A stretch of DNA of 64,000 nucleotides from Gymnothorax reevesii (GCA_029721435.1 CM056582.1:43792611-43856610), one strand, 5' to 3'; counted from the first letter of the stretch, positions 23,885 through 37,429 are shown. Notes: generated from the sequence alone by a model not told the origin. Numbers and translations: made by a program.

Positions 23885-24281
23885 ATTTGAATGCCTTGCC
23901 TTGGCGTTGCGAGGAAATGAGGTCTGTTTTTACTTACTTGTGCAAAAACAAGATGACTGGAGTCCTTTCGTTTGCTTGCCCTGTGAACAAAAAAAGTCAG
24001 CTGGACGAAAGAGGCGAATGTACTGTGGGCTGCACGAACAGAATGATGTAGTGTTGGGCAAGAATGGTTCTCATGGCAGTGCTGCATCTTGCAAGCCACT
24101 TTTAGCCTGGAGAAATATCAGTGCTCGATGGTTAGCTTGTGAAAAAAGTGCTTGTTTGATCACCAGGCCACGTGTAATAGTGTTGAAAGAACAGAGCTTA
24201 GGTTTCCCAATGTCATTCTCAGCGAAAATGAGTCAGCTTTTGATCTTTGTTTTGACAGTAACTGAGGGAAAAAACCTCCAA

Positions 24282-24353
24282 CTCCCCGTCGGGGAATCGA
24301 ACCCCGGTCTCCCGCGTGACAGGCGGGGATACTCACCACTATACTAACGAGGA
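24282..24353 (-). tRNA. tRNA-Asp-GTC: tRNA-Asp (GTC), u11
   Basis: Exact consensus. Confidence 0.97.
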
Positions 24354-24799
24354 CAAAATAGCCATGCAAAGCCTGATATTGTATGTGCTGTAGCATGCCA
24401 TTCAAAATGTCTGCAATGACCTTTTGCAGGCCTTGTAAAACAATGGCGATTAAACCTTATGTTAATTTCAGCAATGGCTCCGGAGCTGTCCTTGCTTTCA
24501 CTATTCCTGGCACAAACAGAACTAATCATGCATAGTGTTAGAGGACTTAGACTTCAAATTAGAACTGAAACATTGCTTGCTGTTCATCATTGCTGTCAAT
24601 GCCAGGGGTCCTGGCGGGCTTCAGTGCTTGAGCAGTAGGGGTCAGAAGTTATACAAGTAAGAGTTATCCTCTGATATAAAGGCAGCGAAGGGTCTCTTCT
24701 GCTCAGAAACCTGCACAGTATTTTGAAATTGTTTTTGCTTCCTGGTCTGCCTGGGCAGTAAAGGCAGGAGCATGCCTTTGAGGGCACAGGGGGCAAGTC

Positions 24800-24872
24800 T
24801 GGAGAATGCGGGCGTCGATCCCGCTACCTCTCGCATGCTAAGCGAGCGCTCTACTATTTCAGCTAATTCCCC
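24800..24872 (-). tRNA. tRNA-Ala-AGC: tRNA-Ala (AGC), D type, u12 distal
   Basis: Standard D-type; T3 only at the terminator site. Confidence 0.9.
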
Positions 24873-25461
24873 ACCTTTGTTTATGAGAAAATTTACAGAT
24901 GAATTTCCTCAATTTTGAGTGAAGATTCTTTAACCTTTCACTTTTGTATTTGGACAGGGTTTCTCCATCATCTTTACCGTCAAAGCAAGGACAGATGCTT
25001 GATATGACAGCCAACCAGAAGGAGAATACACACAATGTTTGAGTTGTAACACGCTTGCGCCAACATTACATTGCAAGTGTCTGCATTCATCATTCGAGGG
25101 CAAGATTAAACAATGCCATCAGAAACTTCAGCTCAAATTCAGCATTATGAACGAATTTATCACTATTCCTTGCACAAACAGAACTAATCATGCATAGTGT
25201 TAGAGGACTTAGACTTCAAATTAGAACTGAAACATTGCTTGCTGTTCATCATTGCTGTCAATGCCAGGGGTCCTGGCGGGCTTCAGTGCTTGAGCAGTAG
25301 GGGTCAGAAGTTATACAAGTAAGAGTTATCCTCTGATATAAAGGCAGCGAAGGGTCTCTTCTGCTCAGAAACCTGCACAGTATTTTGAAATTGGTTTTGC
25401 TTCCTGGTCTGCCTGGGCAGTAAAGGCAGGAGCATGCCTTTGAGGGCACAGGGGGCAACTC

Positions 25462-25534
25462 TGGAGAATGCGGGCGTCGATCCCGCTACCTCTCACATGC
25501 TAAGCGAGCGCTCTACCATTTGAGCTAATTCCCC
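25462..25534 (-). tRNA. tRNA-Ala-AGC: tRNA-Ala (AGC), P type, u12 proximal
   Basis: Canonical P-type body; no T4 terminator. Confidence 0.96.
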
Positions 25535-26337
25535 ACATTTGCTTATGAGAAAATTTACAGATGAATTTCCTCAATTTTGAGTGAAGATTCTTCTCAATCT
25601 CTCAGTCCTTGCCCAATTTTTAACCTTTCACTTTTGTATTTGGACAGGGTTTCTCCATCATCTTTACCATCAAAGCATGGACAGATGCTTGATATGACAG
25701 CCAACCAGAAGGAGAATACACAAAATGTTTGAGTTGTAACACGCTTGCGCCAACATTACATTGCAAGTGTCTGCATTCATCATTCGAGGGCAAGATTAAA
25801 CAATGCCATCAGAAACTTCAGCTCAAATTCAGCATTGTGAACGATTTTATCTCAGACGATGCAAGCGTGTGACGAATGACTCAAGGTCTTGGATGCCAAA
25901 TGGAAATAAATTCAACTTGCGAGCAAACGTTGGGACAATTAACGAGGGAGAGCAAAACATTACTAAGCTATAGGAGTAATTAAAGAAGTGGAAAGCATCA
26001 TGGAAATGGACAAGACCATGGTACTGCGTTATGTGGGATGGAAATAAATCAAGGCTCCATCTTGACCATGAAATGTTGCCAAATGCTGTGAGGGCACTGT
26101 TCGAGCATTTCATGCGGCAGCAGTGGTAGCTCACTTACTTGGTATGAGCCATACGATAAATGAATGTCAGGGGCCACTCTTGATGGTTTGCTGGAGGATG
26201 AATGATTTACCATTTGCAGGTGAGGAAACTGCTCAAAATAGCCTGAAATTTTCTCAGAGATGACAGTTTCTGGAGGAAACGCCGTCTTCGCACGGATTTT
26301 TACAGTTTGGTGGTATCAGAATTTTGACTGCAGAATT

Positions 26338-26410
26338 GCCGAAATAGCTCAGTTGGGAGAGCGTTAGACTGAAGATCTAAAGGTCCCTGGTTCGATCCCG
26401 GGTTTCGGCA
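26338..26410 (+). tRNA. tRNA-Phe-GAA: tRNA-Phe (GAA), u12
   Basis: Exact consensus. Confidence 0.97.
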
Positions 26411-26807
26411 ATTTGAGTGCCTTGGCTTGACGTTGCGAGGAAATGAGGTCTGTTTTTACTTACTTGTGCAAAAACAAGATGACTGGAGTCCTTTCGTTTG
26501 CTTGCCCTGTGAACAAAAAAAGTCAGCTGGACGAAAGAGGCGAATGTACTGTGGGCTGCACGAACAGAATGATGTAGTGTTGGGCAAGAATGGTTCTCAT
26601 GGCAGTGCTGCATCTTGCAAGCCACTTTTAGCCTGGAGAAATATCAGTGCTCGATGGTTAGCTTGTGAAAAAAGTGCTTGTTTGATCACCAGGCCATGTG
26701 TAATAGTGTTGAAAGAACAGAGCTTAGGTTTCCCAATGTCATTCTCAGAAAAAATGAGTCAGCTTTTGATCTTTGTTTTGACAGTAACTGAGGGAAAAAA
26801 TCTCCAA

Positions 26808-26879
26808 CTCCCCGTCGGGGAATCGAACACCGGTCTCCCGCGTGACAGGCGGGGATACTCACCACTATACTAACGAGGA
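26808..26879 (-). tRNA. tRNA-Asp-GTC: tRNA-Asp (GTC), u12
   Basis: G51 to T breaks a T-stem pair; discriminator G kept. Same allele as u13 and u16. Confidence 0.94.
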
Positions 26880-27325
26880 CAAAATAGCCATGCAAAGCCT
26901 GATATTGTATGTGCTGTAGCATGCCATTCAAAATGTCTGCAATGACCTTTTGCAGGCCTTGTAAAACAATGGCGATTAAACCTTATGTTAATTTCAGCAA
27001 TGGCTCCGGAGCTGTCCTTGCTTTCACTATTCCTGGCACAAACAGAACTAATCATGCATAGTGTTAGAGGACTTAGACTTCAAATTAGAACTGAAACATT
27101 GCTTGCTGTTCATCATTGCTGTCAATGCCAGGGGTCCTGGCGGGCTTCAGTGCTTGAGCAGTAGGGGTCAGAAGTTATACAAGTAAGAGTTATCCTCTGA
27201 TATAAAGGCAGCGAAGGGTCTCTTCTGCTCAGAAACCTGCACTGTATTTTGAAATTGGTTTTGCTTCCTGGTCTGCCTGGGCAGTAAAAGCAGGAGCATG
27301 CCTTTGAGGGCACAGGGGGCAAGTC

Positions 27326-27398
27326 TGGAGAATGCGGGCGTCGATCCCGCTACCTCTCGCATGCTAAGCGAGCGCTCTACTATTTCAGCTAATTCCCC
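27326..27398 (-). tRNA. tRNA-Ala-AGC: tRNA-Ala (AGC), D type, u13 distal
   Basis: Standard D-type with T4 terminator. Confidence 0.9.
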
Positions 27399-27987
27399 AC
27401 CTTTGTTTATGAGAAAATTTACAGATGAATTTCCTCAATTTTGAGTGAAGATTCTTTAACCTTTCACTTTTGTATTTGGACAGGGTTTCTCCATCATCTT
27501 TACCGTCAAAGCAAGGACAGATGCTTGATATGACAGCCAACCAGAAGGAGAATACACACAATGTTTGAGTTGTAACACGCTTGCGCCAACATTACATTGC
27601 AAGTGTCTGCATTCATCATTCGAGGGCAAGATTAAACAATGCCATCAGAAACTTCAGCTCAAATTCAGCATTATGAACGAATTTATCACTATTCCTTGCA
27701 CAAACAGAACTAATCATGCATAGTGTTAGAGGACTTAGACTTCAAATTAGAACTGAAACATTGCTTGCTGTTCATCATTGCTGTCAATGCCAGGGGTCCT
27801 GGCGGGCTTCAGTGCTTGAGCAGTAGGGGTCAGAAGTTATACAAGTAAGAGCTATCCTCTGATATAAAGGCAGCGAAGGGTCTCTTCTGCTCAGAAACCT
27901 GCACTGTATTTTGAAATTGGTTTTGCTTCCTGGTCTGCCTGGGCAGTTAAAGCAGGAGCATGCCTTTGAGGGCACAGGGGGCAACTC

Positions 27988-28060
27988 TGGAGAATGCGGG
28001 CGTCGATCCCGCTACCTCTCACATGCTAAGCGAGCGCTCTACCATTTGAGCTAATTCCCC
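27988..28060 (-). tRNA. tRNA-Ala-AGC: tRNA-Ala (AGC), P type, u13 proximal
   Basis: Canonical P-type body. The terminator site has changed from TTTTAC to TTTAAC on the coding strand, leaving T3; this change is shared only with u17. Confidence 0.96.
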
Positions 28061-28863
28061 ACATTTGCTTATGAGAAAATTTACAGATGAATTTCCTCAA
28101 TTTTGAGTGAAGATTCTTCTCAATCTCTCAGTCCTTGCCCAATTTTTAACCTTTCACTTTTGTATTTGGACAGGGTTTCTCCATCATCTTTACCATCAAA
28201 GCATGGACAGATGCTTGATATGACAGCCAACCAGAAGGAGAATACACAAAATGTTTGAGTTGTAACACGCTTGCGCCAACATTACATTGCAAGTGTCTGC
28301 ATTCATCATTCGAGGGCAAGATTAAACAATGCCATCAGAAACTTCAGCTCAAATTCAGCATTGTGAACGATTTTATCTCAGACGATGCAAGCTTGTGACG
28401 AATGACTCAAGGTCTTGGATGCCAAATGGAAATAAATTCAACTTGCGAGCAAACGTTGGGACAATTAACGAGGGAGAGCAAAACATTACTAAGCTATAGG
28501 AGTAATTAAAGAAGTGGAAAGCATCATGGAAATGGACAAGACCATGGTACTGCGTTATGTGGGATGGAAATAAATCAAGGCTCCATCTTGACCATGAAAT
28601 GTTGCCAAATGCTGTGAGGGCACTGTTCGAGCATTTCATGCGGCAGCAGTGGTAGCTCACTTACTTGGTATGAGCCATACGATAAATGAATGTCAGGGGC
28701 CACTCTTGATGGTTTGCTGGAGGATGAATGATTTACCATTTGCAGGTGAGGAAACTGCTCAAAATAGCCTGAAATTTTCTCAGAGATGACAGTTTCTGGA
28801 GGAAACGCTGTCTTCGCACGGATTTTTACAGTTTGGTGGTATCAGAATTTTGACTGCAGATTT

Positions 28864-28936
28864 GCCGAAATAGCTCAGTTGGGAGAGCGTTAGACTGAAG
28901 ATCTAAAGGTCCCTGGTTCGATCCCGGGTTTCGGCA
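28864..28936 (+). tRNA. tRNA-Phe-GAA: tRNA-Phe (GAA), u13
   Basis: Exact consensus. Confidence 0.97.
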
Positions 28937-29333
28937 ATTTGAGTGCCTTGGCTTGGCATTGCGAGGAAATGAGGTCTGTTTTTACTTACTTGTGCAAAAA
29001 CAAGATGACTGGAGTCCTTTCGTTTGCTTGCCCTGTGAACAAAAAAAGTCAGCTGGACGAAAGAGGCGAATGTACTGTGGGCTGCACGAACAGAATGATG
29101 TAGTGTTGGGCAAGAATGGTTCTCATGGCAGTGCTGCATCTTGCAAGCCACTTTTAGCCTGGAGAAATATCAGTGCTCGATGGTTAGCTTGTGAAAAAAG
29201 TGCTTGTTTGATCACCAGGCCATGTGTAATAGTGTTGAAAGAACAGAGCTTAGGTTTCCCAATGTCATTCTCAGAAAAAATGAGTCAGCTTTTGATCTTT
29301 GTTTTGACAGTAACTGAGGGAAAAAATCTCCAA

Positions 29334-29405
29334 CTCCCCGTCGGGGAATCGAACACCGGTCTCCCGCGTGACAGGCGGGGATACTCACCACTATACTAAC
29401 GAGGA
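29334..29405 (-). tRNA. tRNA-Asp-GTC: tRNA-Asp (GTC), u13
   Basis: G51 to T in the T stem, as in u12. Confidence 0.94.
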
Positions 29406-29851
29406 CAAAATAGCCATGCAAAGCCTGATATTGTATGTGCTGTAGCATGCCATTCAAAATGTCTGCAATGACCTTTTGCAGGCCTTGTAAAACAATGGCG
29501 ATTAAACCTTATGTTAATTTCAGCAATGGCTCCGGAGCTGTCCTTGCTTTCACTATTCCTGGCACAAACAGAACTAATCATGCATAGTGTTAGAGGACTT
29601 AGACTTCAAATTAGAACTGAAACATTGCTTGCTGTTCATCATTGCTGTCAATGCCAGGGGTCCTGGCGGGCTTCAGTGCTTGAGCAGTAGGGGTCAGAAG
29701 TTATACAAGTAAGAGTTATCCTCTGATATAAAGGCAGCGAAGGGTCTCTTCTGCTCAGAAACCTGCACTGTATTTTGAAATTGGTTTTGCTTCCTGGTCT
29801 GCCTGGGCAGTAAAAGCAGGAGCATGCCTTTGAGGGCACAGGGGGCAAGTC

Positions 29852-29924
29852 TGGAGAATGCGGGCGTCGATCCCGCTACCTCTCGCATGCTAAGCGAGCG
29901 CTCTACTATTTCAGCTAATTCCCC
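29852..29924 (-). tRNA. tRNA-Ala-AGC: tRNA-Ala (AGC), D type, u14 distal
   Basis: Standard D-type with T4 terminator. Confidence 0.9.
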
Positions 29925-30513
29925 ACCTTTGTTTATGAGAAAATTTACAGATGAATTTCCTCAATTTTGAGTGAAGATTCTTTAACCTTTCACTTTTGTA
30001 TTTGGACAGGGTTTCTCCATCATCTTTACCGTCAAAGCAAGGACAGATGCTTGATATGACAGCCAACCAGAAGGAGAATACACACAATGTTTGAGTTGTA
30101 ACACGCTTGCGCCAACATTACATTGCAAGTGTCTGCATTCATCATTCGAGGGCAAGATTAAACAATGCCATCAGAAACTTCAGCTCAAATTCAGCATTAT
30201 GAACGAATTTATCACTATTCCTTGCACAAACAGAACTAATCATGCATAGTGTTAGAGGACTTAGACTTCAAATTAGAACTGAAACATTGCTTGCTGTTCA
30301 TCATTGCTGTCAATGCCAGGGGTCCTGGCGGGCTTCAGTGCTTGAGCAGTAGGGGTCAGAAGTTATACAAGTAAGAGCTATCCTCTGATATAAAGGCAGC
30401 GAAGGGTCTCTTCTGCTCAGAAACCTGCACTGTAATTTGAAATTGGTTTTGCTTCCTGGTCTGCCTGGGCAGTAAAAGCAGGAGCATGCCTTTGAGGGCA
30501 CAGGGGGCAACTC

Positions 30514-30586
30514 TGGAGAATGCGGGCGTCGATCCCGCTACCTCTCACATGCTAAGCGAGCGCTCTACCATTTGAGCTAATTCCCC
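30514..30586 (-). tRNA. tRNA-Ala-AGC: tRNA-Ala (AGC), P type, u14 proximal
   Basis: Canonical P-type with T4 terminator. Confidence 0.97.
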
Positions 30587-31389
30587 ACATTTGCTTATGA
30601 GAAAATTTACAGATGAATTTCCTCAATTTTGAGTGAAGATTCTTCTCAATCTCTCAGTCCTTGCCCAATTTTTAACCTTTCACTTTTGTATTTGGACAGG
30701 GTTTCTCCATCATCTTTACCATCAAAGCATGGACAGATGCTTGATATGACAGCCAACCAGAAGGAGAATACACAAAATGTTTGAGTTGTAACACGCTTGC
30801 GCCAACATTACATTGCAAGTGCCTGCATTCATCATTCGAGGGCAAGATTAAACAATGCCATCAGAAACTTCAGCTCAAATTCAGCATTGTGAACGATTTT
30901 ATCTCAGACGATGCAAGCGTGTGACGAATGACTCAAGGTCTTGGATGCCAAATGGAAATAAATTCAACTTGCGAGCAAACGTTGGGACAATTAACGAGGG
31001 AGAGCAAAACATTACTAAGCTATAGGAATAATTAAAGAAGTGGAAAGCATCATGGAAATGGACAAGACCATGGTACTGCGTTATGTGGGATGGAAATAAA
31101 TCAAGGCTCCATCTTGACCATGAAATGTTGCCAAATGCTGTTAGGGCACTGTTCGAGCATTTCATGTGGCAGCAGTGGTAGCTCACTTACTTGGTATGAG
31201 CCATACGATAAATGAATGTCAGGGGCCACTCTTGATGGTTTGCTGGAGGATGAATGATTTACCATTTGCAGGTGAGGAAACTGCTCAAAATAGCCTGAAA
31301 TTTTCTCAGAGATGACAGTTTCTGGAGGAAACGCCGTCTTCGCACGGATTTTTACAGTTTGGTGGTATCAGAATTTTGACTGCAGAATT

Positions 31390-31462
31390 GCCAAAATAGC
31401 TCAGTTGGGAGAGCGTAAGACTGAAGTTCTAAAGGTCCCTGGTTCAATCCCGGGTTTTGGCA
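31390..31462 (+). tRNA. tRNA-Phe-GAA: tRNA-Phe (GAA), variant class, u14
   Basis: A4, A28, T38, A57 class, but with C69 to T so that A4 pairs with T69. Within the class, only this copy has the restored acceptor pair. Confidence 0.93.
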
Positions 31463-31859
31463 ATTTGAATGCCTTGCCTTGGCGTTGCGAGGAAATGAGG
31501 TCTGTTTTTACTTACTTGTGCAAAAACAAGATGACTGGAGTCCTTTCGTTTGCTTGCCCTGTGAACAAAAAAAGTCAGCTGGACGAAAGAGGCGAATGTA
31601 CTGTGGGCTGCACGAACAGAATGATGTAGTGTTGGGCAAGAATGGTTCTCATGGCAGTGCTGCATCTTGCAAGCCACTTTTAGCCTGGAGAAATATCAGT
31701 GCTCGATGGTTAGCTTGTGAAAAAAGTGCTTGTTTGATCACCAGGCCACGTGTAATAGTGTTGAAAGAACAGAGCTTAGGTTTCCCAATGTCATTCTCAG
31801 CGAAAATGAGTCAGCTTTTGATCTTTGTTTTGACAGTAACTGAGGGAAAAAACCTCCAA

Positions 31860-31931
31860 CTCCCCGTCGGGGAATCGAACCCCGGTCTCCCGCGTGACAG
31901 GCGGGGATACTCACCACTATACTAACGAGGA
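31860..31931 (-). tRNA. tRNA-Asp-GTC: tRNA-Asp (GTC), u14
   Basis: Exact consensus. Confidence 0.97.
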
Positions 31932-32377
31932 CAAAATAGCCATGCAAAGCCTGATATTGTATGTGCTGTAGCATGCCATTCCAAATGTCTGCAATGACCT
32001 TTTGCAGGCCTTGTAAAACAATGGCGATTAAACCTTATGTTAATTTCAGCAATGGCTCCGGAGCTGTCCTTGCTTTCACTATTCCTGGCACAAACAGAAC
32101 TAATCATGCATAGTGTTAGAGGACTTAGACTTCAAATTAGAACTGAAACATTGCTTGCTGTTCATCATTGCTGTCAATGCCAGGGGTCCTGGCGGGCTTC
32201 AGTGCTTGAGCAGTAGGGGTCAGAAGTTATACAAGTAAGAGTTATCCTCTGATATAAAGGCAGCGAAGGGTCTCTTCTGCTCAGAAACCTGCACAGTATT
32301 TTGAAATTGTTTTTGCTTCCTGGTCTGCCTGGGCAGTAAAGGCAGGAGCATGCATTTGAGGGCACAGGGGGCAAGTC

Positions 32378-32450
32378 TGGAGAATGCGGGCGTCGATCCC
32401 GCTACCTCTCGCATGCTAAGCGAGCGCTCTACTATTTCAGCTAATTCCCC
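32378..32450 (-). tRNA. tRNA-Ala-AGC: tRNA-Ala (AGC), D type, u15
   Basis: D-type copy as the sole Ala of a short unit, as in u10; no T4 terminator. Confidence 0.9.
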
Positions 32451-33253
32451 ACCTTTGTTTATGAGAAAATTTACAGATGAATTTCCTCAATTTTGAGTGA
32501 AGATTCTTCTCAATCTCTCAGTCCTTGCCCAATTTTTAACCTTTCACTTTTGTATTTGGACAGGGTTTCTCCATCATCTTTACCATCAAAGCCTGGACAG
32601 ATGCTTGATATGACAGCCAACCAGAAGGAGAATACACAAAATGTTTGAGTTGTAACACGCTTGCGCCAACATTACATTGCAAGTGCCTGCATTCATCATT
32701 CGAGGGCAAGATTAAACAATGCCATCAGAAACTTCAGCTCAAATTCAGCATTGTGAACGATTTTATCTCAGACGATGCAAGCGTGTGACGAATGACTCAA
32801 GGTCTTGGATGCCAAATGGAAATAAATTCAACTTGCGAGCAAACGTTGGGACAATTAACGAGGGAGAGCAAAACATTACTAAGCTATAGGAGTAATTAAA
32901 GAAGTGGAAAGCATCATGGAAATGGACAAGACCATGGTACTGCGTTATGTGGGATGGAAATAAATCAAGGCTCCATCTTGACCATGAAATGTTGCCAAAT
33001 GCTGTGAGGGCACTGTTCGAGCATTTCATGCGGCAGCAGTGGTAGCTCACTTACTTGGTATGAGCCATACGATAAATGAATATCAGGGGCCACTCTTGAT
33101 GGTTTGCTGGAGGATGAATGATTTACCATTTGCAGGTGAGGAAACTGCTCAAAATAGCCTGAAATTTTCTCAGAGATGACAGTTTCTGGAGGAAACGCCG
33201 TCTTCGCACGGATTTTTACAGTTTGGTGGTATCAGAATTTTGATTGCAGAATT

Positions 33254-33326
33254 GCAGAAATAGCTCAGTTGGGAGAGCGTTAGACTGAAGATCTAAAGGT
33301 CCCTGGTTCAACCCCGGGTTTCGGCA
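33254..33326 (+). tRNA. tRNA-Phe-GAA: tRNA-Phe (GAA), u15
   Basis: C3 to A, G57 to A and T59 to C; one acceptor mismatch. Confidence 0.93.
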
Positions 33327-33723
33327 ATTTGAGTGCCTTGGCTTGACGTTGCGAGGAAATGAGGTCTGTTTTTACTTACTTGTGCAAAAACAAGATGACT
33401 GGAGTCCTTTCGTTTGCTTGCCCTGTGAACAAGAAAAGTCAGCTGGACGAAAGAGGCGAATGTACTGTGGGCTGCACGAACAGAATGATGTAGTGTTGGG
33501 CAAGAATGGTTCTCATGGCAGTGCTGCATCTTGCAAGCCACTTTTAGCCTGGAGAAATATCAGTGCTCGATGGTTAGCTTGTGAAAAAAGTGCTTGTTTG
33601 ATCACCAGGCCACGTGTAATAGTGTTGAAAGAACAGAGCTTAGGTTTCCCAATGTCATTCTCAGCGAAAATGAGTCAGCTTTTGATCTTTGTTTTGACAG
33701 TAACTGAGGGAAAAAACCTCCAA

Positions 33724-33795
33724 TTCCCCGTCGGGGAATCTAACCCCGGTCTCCCGCGTGACAGGCGGGGATACTCACCACTATACTAACGAGGA
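33724..33795 (-). tRNA. tRNA-Asp-GTC: tRNA-Asp (GTC), B box mutated, u15
   Basis: C55 to A removes the invariant T-loop C (TTAGATT), the core of the B box, and the discriminator is A. Likely poorly transcribed and folded. The same allele recurs in u17. Confidence 0.9.
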
Positions 33796-34241
33796 CAAAA
33801 TAGCCATGCAAAGCCTGATATTGTATGTGCTGTAGCATGCCATTCAAAATGTCTGCAATGACCTTTTGCAGGCCTTGTAAAACAATGGCGATTAAACCTT
33901 ATGTTAATTTCAGCAATGGCTCCGGAGCTGTCCTTGCTTTCACTATTCCTGGCACAAACAGAACTAATCATGCATAGTGTTAGAGGACTTAGACTTCAAA
34001 TTAGAACTGAAACATTGCTTGCTGTTCATCATTGCTGTCAATGCCAGGGGTCCTGGCGGGCTTCAGTGCTTGAGCAGTAGGGGTCAGAAGTTATACAAGT
34101 AAGAGTTATCCTCTGATATAAAGGCAGCGAAGGGTCTCTTCTGCTCAGAAACCTGCACAGTATTTTGAAATTGGTTTTGCTTCCTGGTCTGCCTGGGCAG
34201 TAAAGGCAGGAGCATGCCTTTGAGGGCACAGGGGGCAACTC

Positions 34242-34314
34242 TGGAGAATGCGGGCGTCGATGCCGCTACCTCTCACATGCTAAGCGAGCGCTCTACTATT
34301 TCAGCTAATTCCCC
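34242..34314 (-). tRNA. tRNA-Ala-AGC: tRNA-Ala (AGC), P/D chimera, u16 distal
   Basis: The 3' half is the P-type version with C53 and T40; the 5' half is D-type (G13, A18). The switch lies between window positions 34,276 and 34,296, within the anticodon and D arms, so a crossover or conversion end fell inside the gene. Confidence 0.9.
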
Positions 34315-34903
34315 ACCTTTGTTTATGAGAAAATTTACAGATGAATTTCCTCAATTTTGAGTGAAGATTCTTTAACCTTTCACTTTTGTATTTGGACAGG
34401 GTTTCTCCATCATCTTTACCGTCAAAGCAAGGACAGATGCTTGATATGACAGCCAACCAGAAGGAGAATACACACAATGTTTGAGTTGTAACACGCTTGC
34501 GCCAACATTACATTGCAAGTGTCTGCATTCATCATTCGAGGGCAAGATTAAACAATGCCATCAGAAACTTCAGCTCAAATTCAGCATTATGAACGAATTT
34601 ATCACTATTCCTTGCACAAACAGAACTAATCATGCATAGTGTTAGAGGACTTAGACTTCAAATTAGAACTGAAACATTGCTTGCTGTTCATCATTGCTGT
34701 CAATGCCAGGGGTCCTGGCGGGCTTCAGTGCTTGAGCAGTAGGGGTCAGAAGTTATACAAGTAAGAGTTATCCTCTGATATAAAGGCAGCGAAGGGTCTC
34801 TTCTGCTCAGAAACCTGCACAGTATTTTGAAATTGGTTTTGCTTCCTGGTCTGCCTGGGCAGTAAAGGCAGGAGCATGCCTTTGAGGGCACAGGGGGCAA
34901 CTC

Positions 34904-34976
34904 TGGAGAATGCGGGCGTCGATCCCGCTACCTCTCACATGCTAAGCGAGCGCTCTACCATTTGAGCTAATTCCCC
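34904..34976 (-). tRNA. tRNA-Ala-AGC: tRNA-Ala (AGC), P type, u16 proximal
   Basis: Canonical P-type body; no T4 terminator. Confidence 0.96.
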
Positions 34977-35779
34977 ACATTTGCTTATGAGAAAATTTAC
35001 AGATGAATTTCCTCAATTTTGAGTGAAGATTCTTCTCAATCTCTCAGTCCTTGCCCAATTTTTAACCTTTCACTTTTGTATTTGGACAGGGTTTCTCCAT
35101 CATCTTTACCATCAAAGCATGGACAGATGCTTGATATGACAGCCAACCAGAAGGAGAATACACAAAATGTTTGAGTTGTAACACGCTTGCGCCAACATTA
35201 CATTGCAAGTGTCTGCATTCATCATTCGAGGGCAAGATTAAACAATGCCATCAGAAACTTCAGCTCAAATTCAGCATTGTGAACGATTTTATCTCAGACG
35301 ATGCAAGCGTGTGACGAATGACTCAAGGTCTTGGATGCCAAATGGAAATAAATTCAACTTGCGAGCAAACGTTGGGACAATTAACGAGGGAGAGCAAAAC
35401 ATTACTAAGCTATAGGAGTAATTAAAGAAGTGGAAAGCATCATGGAAATGGACAAGACCATGGTACTGCGTTATGTGGGATGGAAATAAATCAAGGCTCC
35501 ATCTTGACCATGAAATGTTGCCAAATGCTGTGAGGGCACTGTTCGAGCATTTCATGCGGCAGCAGTGGTAGCTCACTTACTTGGTATGAGCCATACGATA
35601 AATGAATGTCAGGGGCCACTCTTGATGGTTTGCTGGAGGATGAATGATTTACCATTTGCAGGTGAGGAAACTGCTCAAAATAGCCTGAAATTTTCTCAGA
35701 GATGACAGTTTCTGGAGGAAACGCCGTCTTCGCACGGATTTTTACAGTTTGGTGGTATCAGAATTTTGACTGCAGAATT

Positions 35780-35852
35780 GCCGAAATAGCTCAGTTGGGA
35801 GAGCGTTAGACTGAAGATCTAAAGGTCCCTGGTTCGATCCCGGGTTTCGGCA
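35780..35852 (+). tRNA. tRNA-Phe-GAA: tRNA-Phe (GAA), u16
   Basis: Exact consensus. Confidence 0.97.
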
Positions 35853-36249
35853 ATTTGAGTGCCTTGGCTTGACGTTGCGAGGAAATGAGGTCTGTTTTTA
35901 CTTACTTGTGCAAAAACAAGATGACTGGAGTCCTTTCGTTTGCTTGCCCTGTGAACAAAAAAAGTCAGCTGGACGAAAGAGGCGAATGTACTGTGGGCTG
36001 CACGAACAGAATGATGTAGTGTTGGGCAAGAATGGTTCTCATGGCAGTGCTGCATCTTGCAAGCCACTTTTAGCCTGGAGAAATATCAGTGCTCGATGGT
36101 TAGCTTGTGAAAAAAGTGCTTGTTTGATCACCAGGCCATGTGTAATAGTGTTGAAAGAACAGAGCTTAGGTTTCCCAATGTCATTCTCAGAAAAAATGAG
36201 TCAGCTTTTGATCTTTGTTTTGACAGTAACTGAGGGAAAAAATCTCCAA

Positions 36250-36321
36250 CTCCCCGTCGGGGAATCGAACACCGGTCTCCCGCGTGACAGGCGGGGATAC
36301 TCACCACTATACTAACGAGGA
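36250..36321 (-). tRNA. tRNA-Asp-GTC: tRNA-Asp (GTC), u16
   Basis: G51 to T in the T stem, as in u12, 9,442 bp upstream. Confidence 0.94.
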
Positions 36322-36767
36322 CAAAATAGCCATGCAAAGCCTGATATTGTATGTGCTGTAGCATGCCATTCAAAATGTCTGCAATGACCTTTTGCAGGCC
36401 TTGTAAAACAATGGCGATTAAACCTTATGTTAATTTCAGCAATGGCTCCGGAGCTGTCCTTGCTTTCACTATTCCTGGCACAAACAGAACTAATCATGCA
36501 TAGTGTTAGAGGACTTAGACTTCAAATTAGAACTGAAACATTGCTTGCTGTTCATCATTGCTGTCAATGCCAGGGGTCCTGGCGGGCTTCAGTGCTTGAG
36601 CAGTAGGGGTCAGAAGTTATACAAGTAAGAGTTATCCTCTGATATAAAGGCAGCGAAGGGTCTCTTCTGCTCAGAAACCTGCACTGTATTTTGAAATTGG
36701 TTTTGCTTCCTGGTCTGCCTGGGCAGTAAAAGCAGGAGCATGCCTTTGAGGGCACAGGGGGCAAGTC

Positions 36768-36840
36768 TGGAGAATGCGGGCGTCGATCCCGCTACCTCTC
36801 GCATGCTAAGCGAGCGCTCTACTATTTCAGCTAATTCCCC
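36768..36840 (-). tRNA. tRNA-Ala-AGC: tRNA-Ala (AGC), D type, u17 distal
   Basis: Standard D-type with T4 terminator. Confidence 0.9.
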
Positions 36841-37429
36841 ACCTTTGTTTATGAGAAAATTTACAGATGAATTTCCTCAATTTTGAGTGAAGATTCTTTA
36901 ACCTTTCACTTTTGTATTTGGACAGGGTTTCTCCATCATCTTTACCGTCAAAGCAAGGACAGATGCTTGATATGACAGCCAACCAGAAGGAGAATACACA
37001 CAATGTTTGAGTTGTAACACGCTTGCGCCAACATTACATTGCAAGTGTCTGCATTCATCATTCGAGGGCAAGATTAAACAATGCCATCAGAAACTTCAGC
37101 TCAAATTCAGCATTATGAACGAATTTATCACTATTCCTTGCACAAACAGAACTAATCATGCATAGTGTTAGAGGACTTAGACTTCAAATTAGAACTGAAA
37201 CATTGCTTGCTGTTCATCATTGCTGTCAATGCCAGGGGTCCTGGCGGGCTTCAGTGCTTGAGCAGTAGGGGTCAGAAGTTATACAAGTAAGAGTTATCCT
37301 CTGATATAAAGGCAGCGAAGGGTCTCTTCTGCTCAGAAACCTGCACTGTATTTTGAAATTGGTTTTGCTTCCTGGTCTGCCTGGGCAGTTAAAGCAGGAG
37401 CATGCCTTTGAGGGCACAGGGGGCAACTC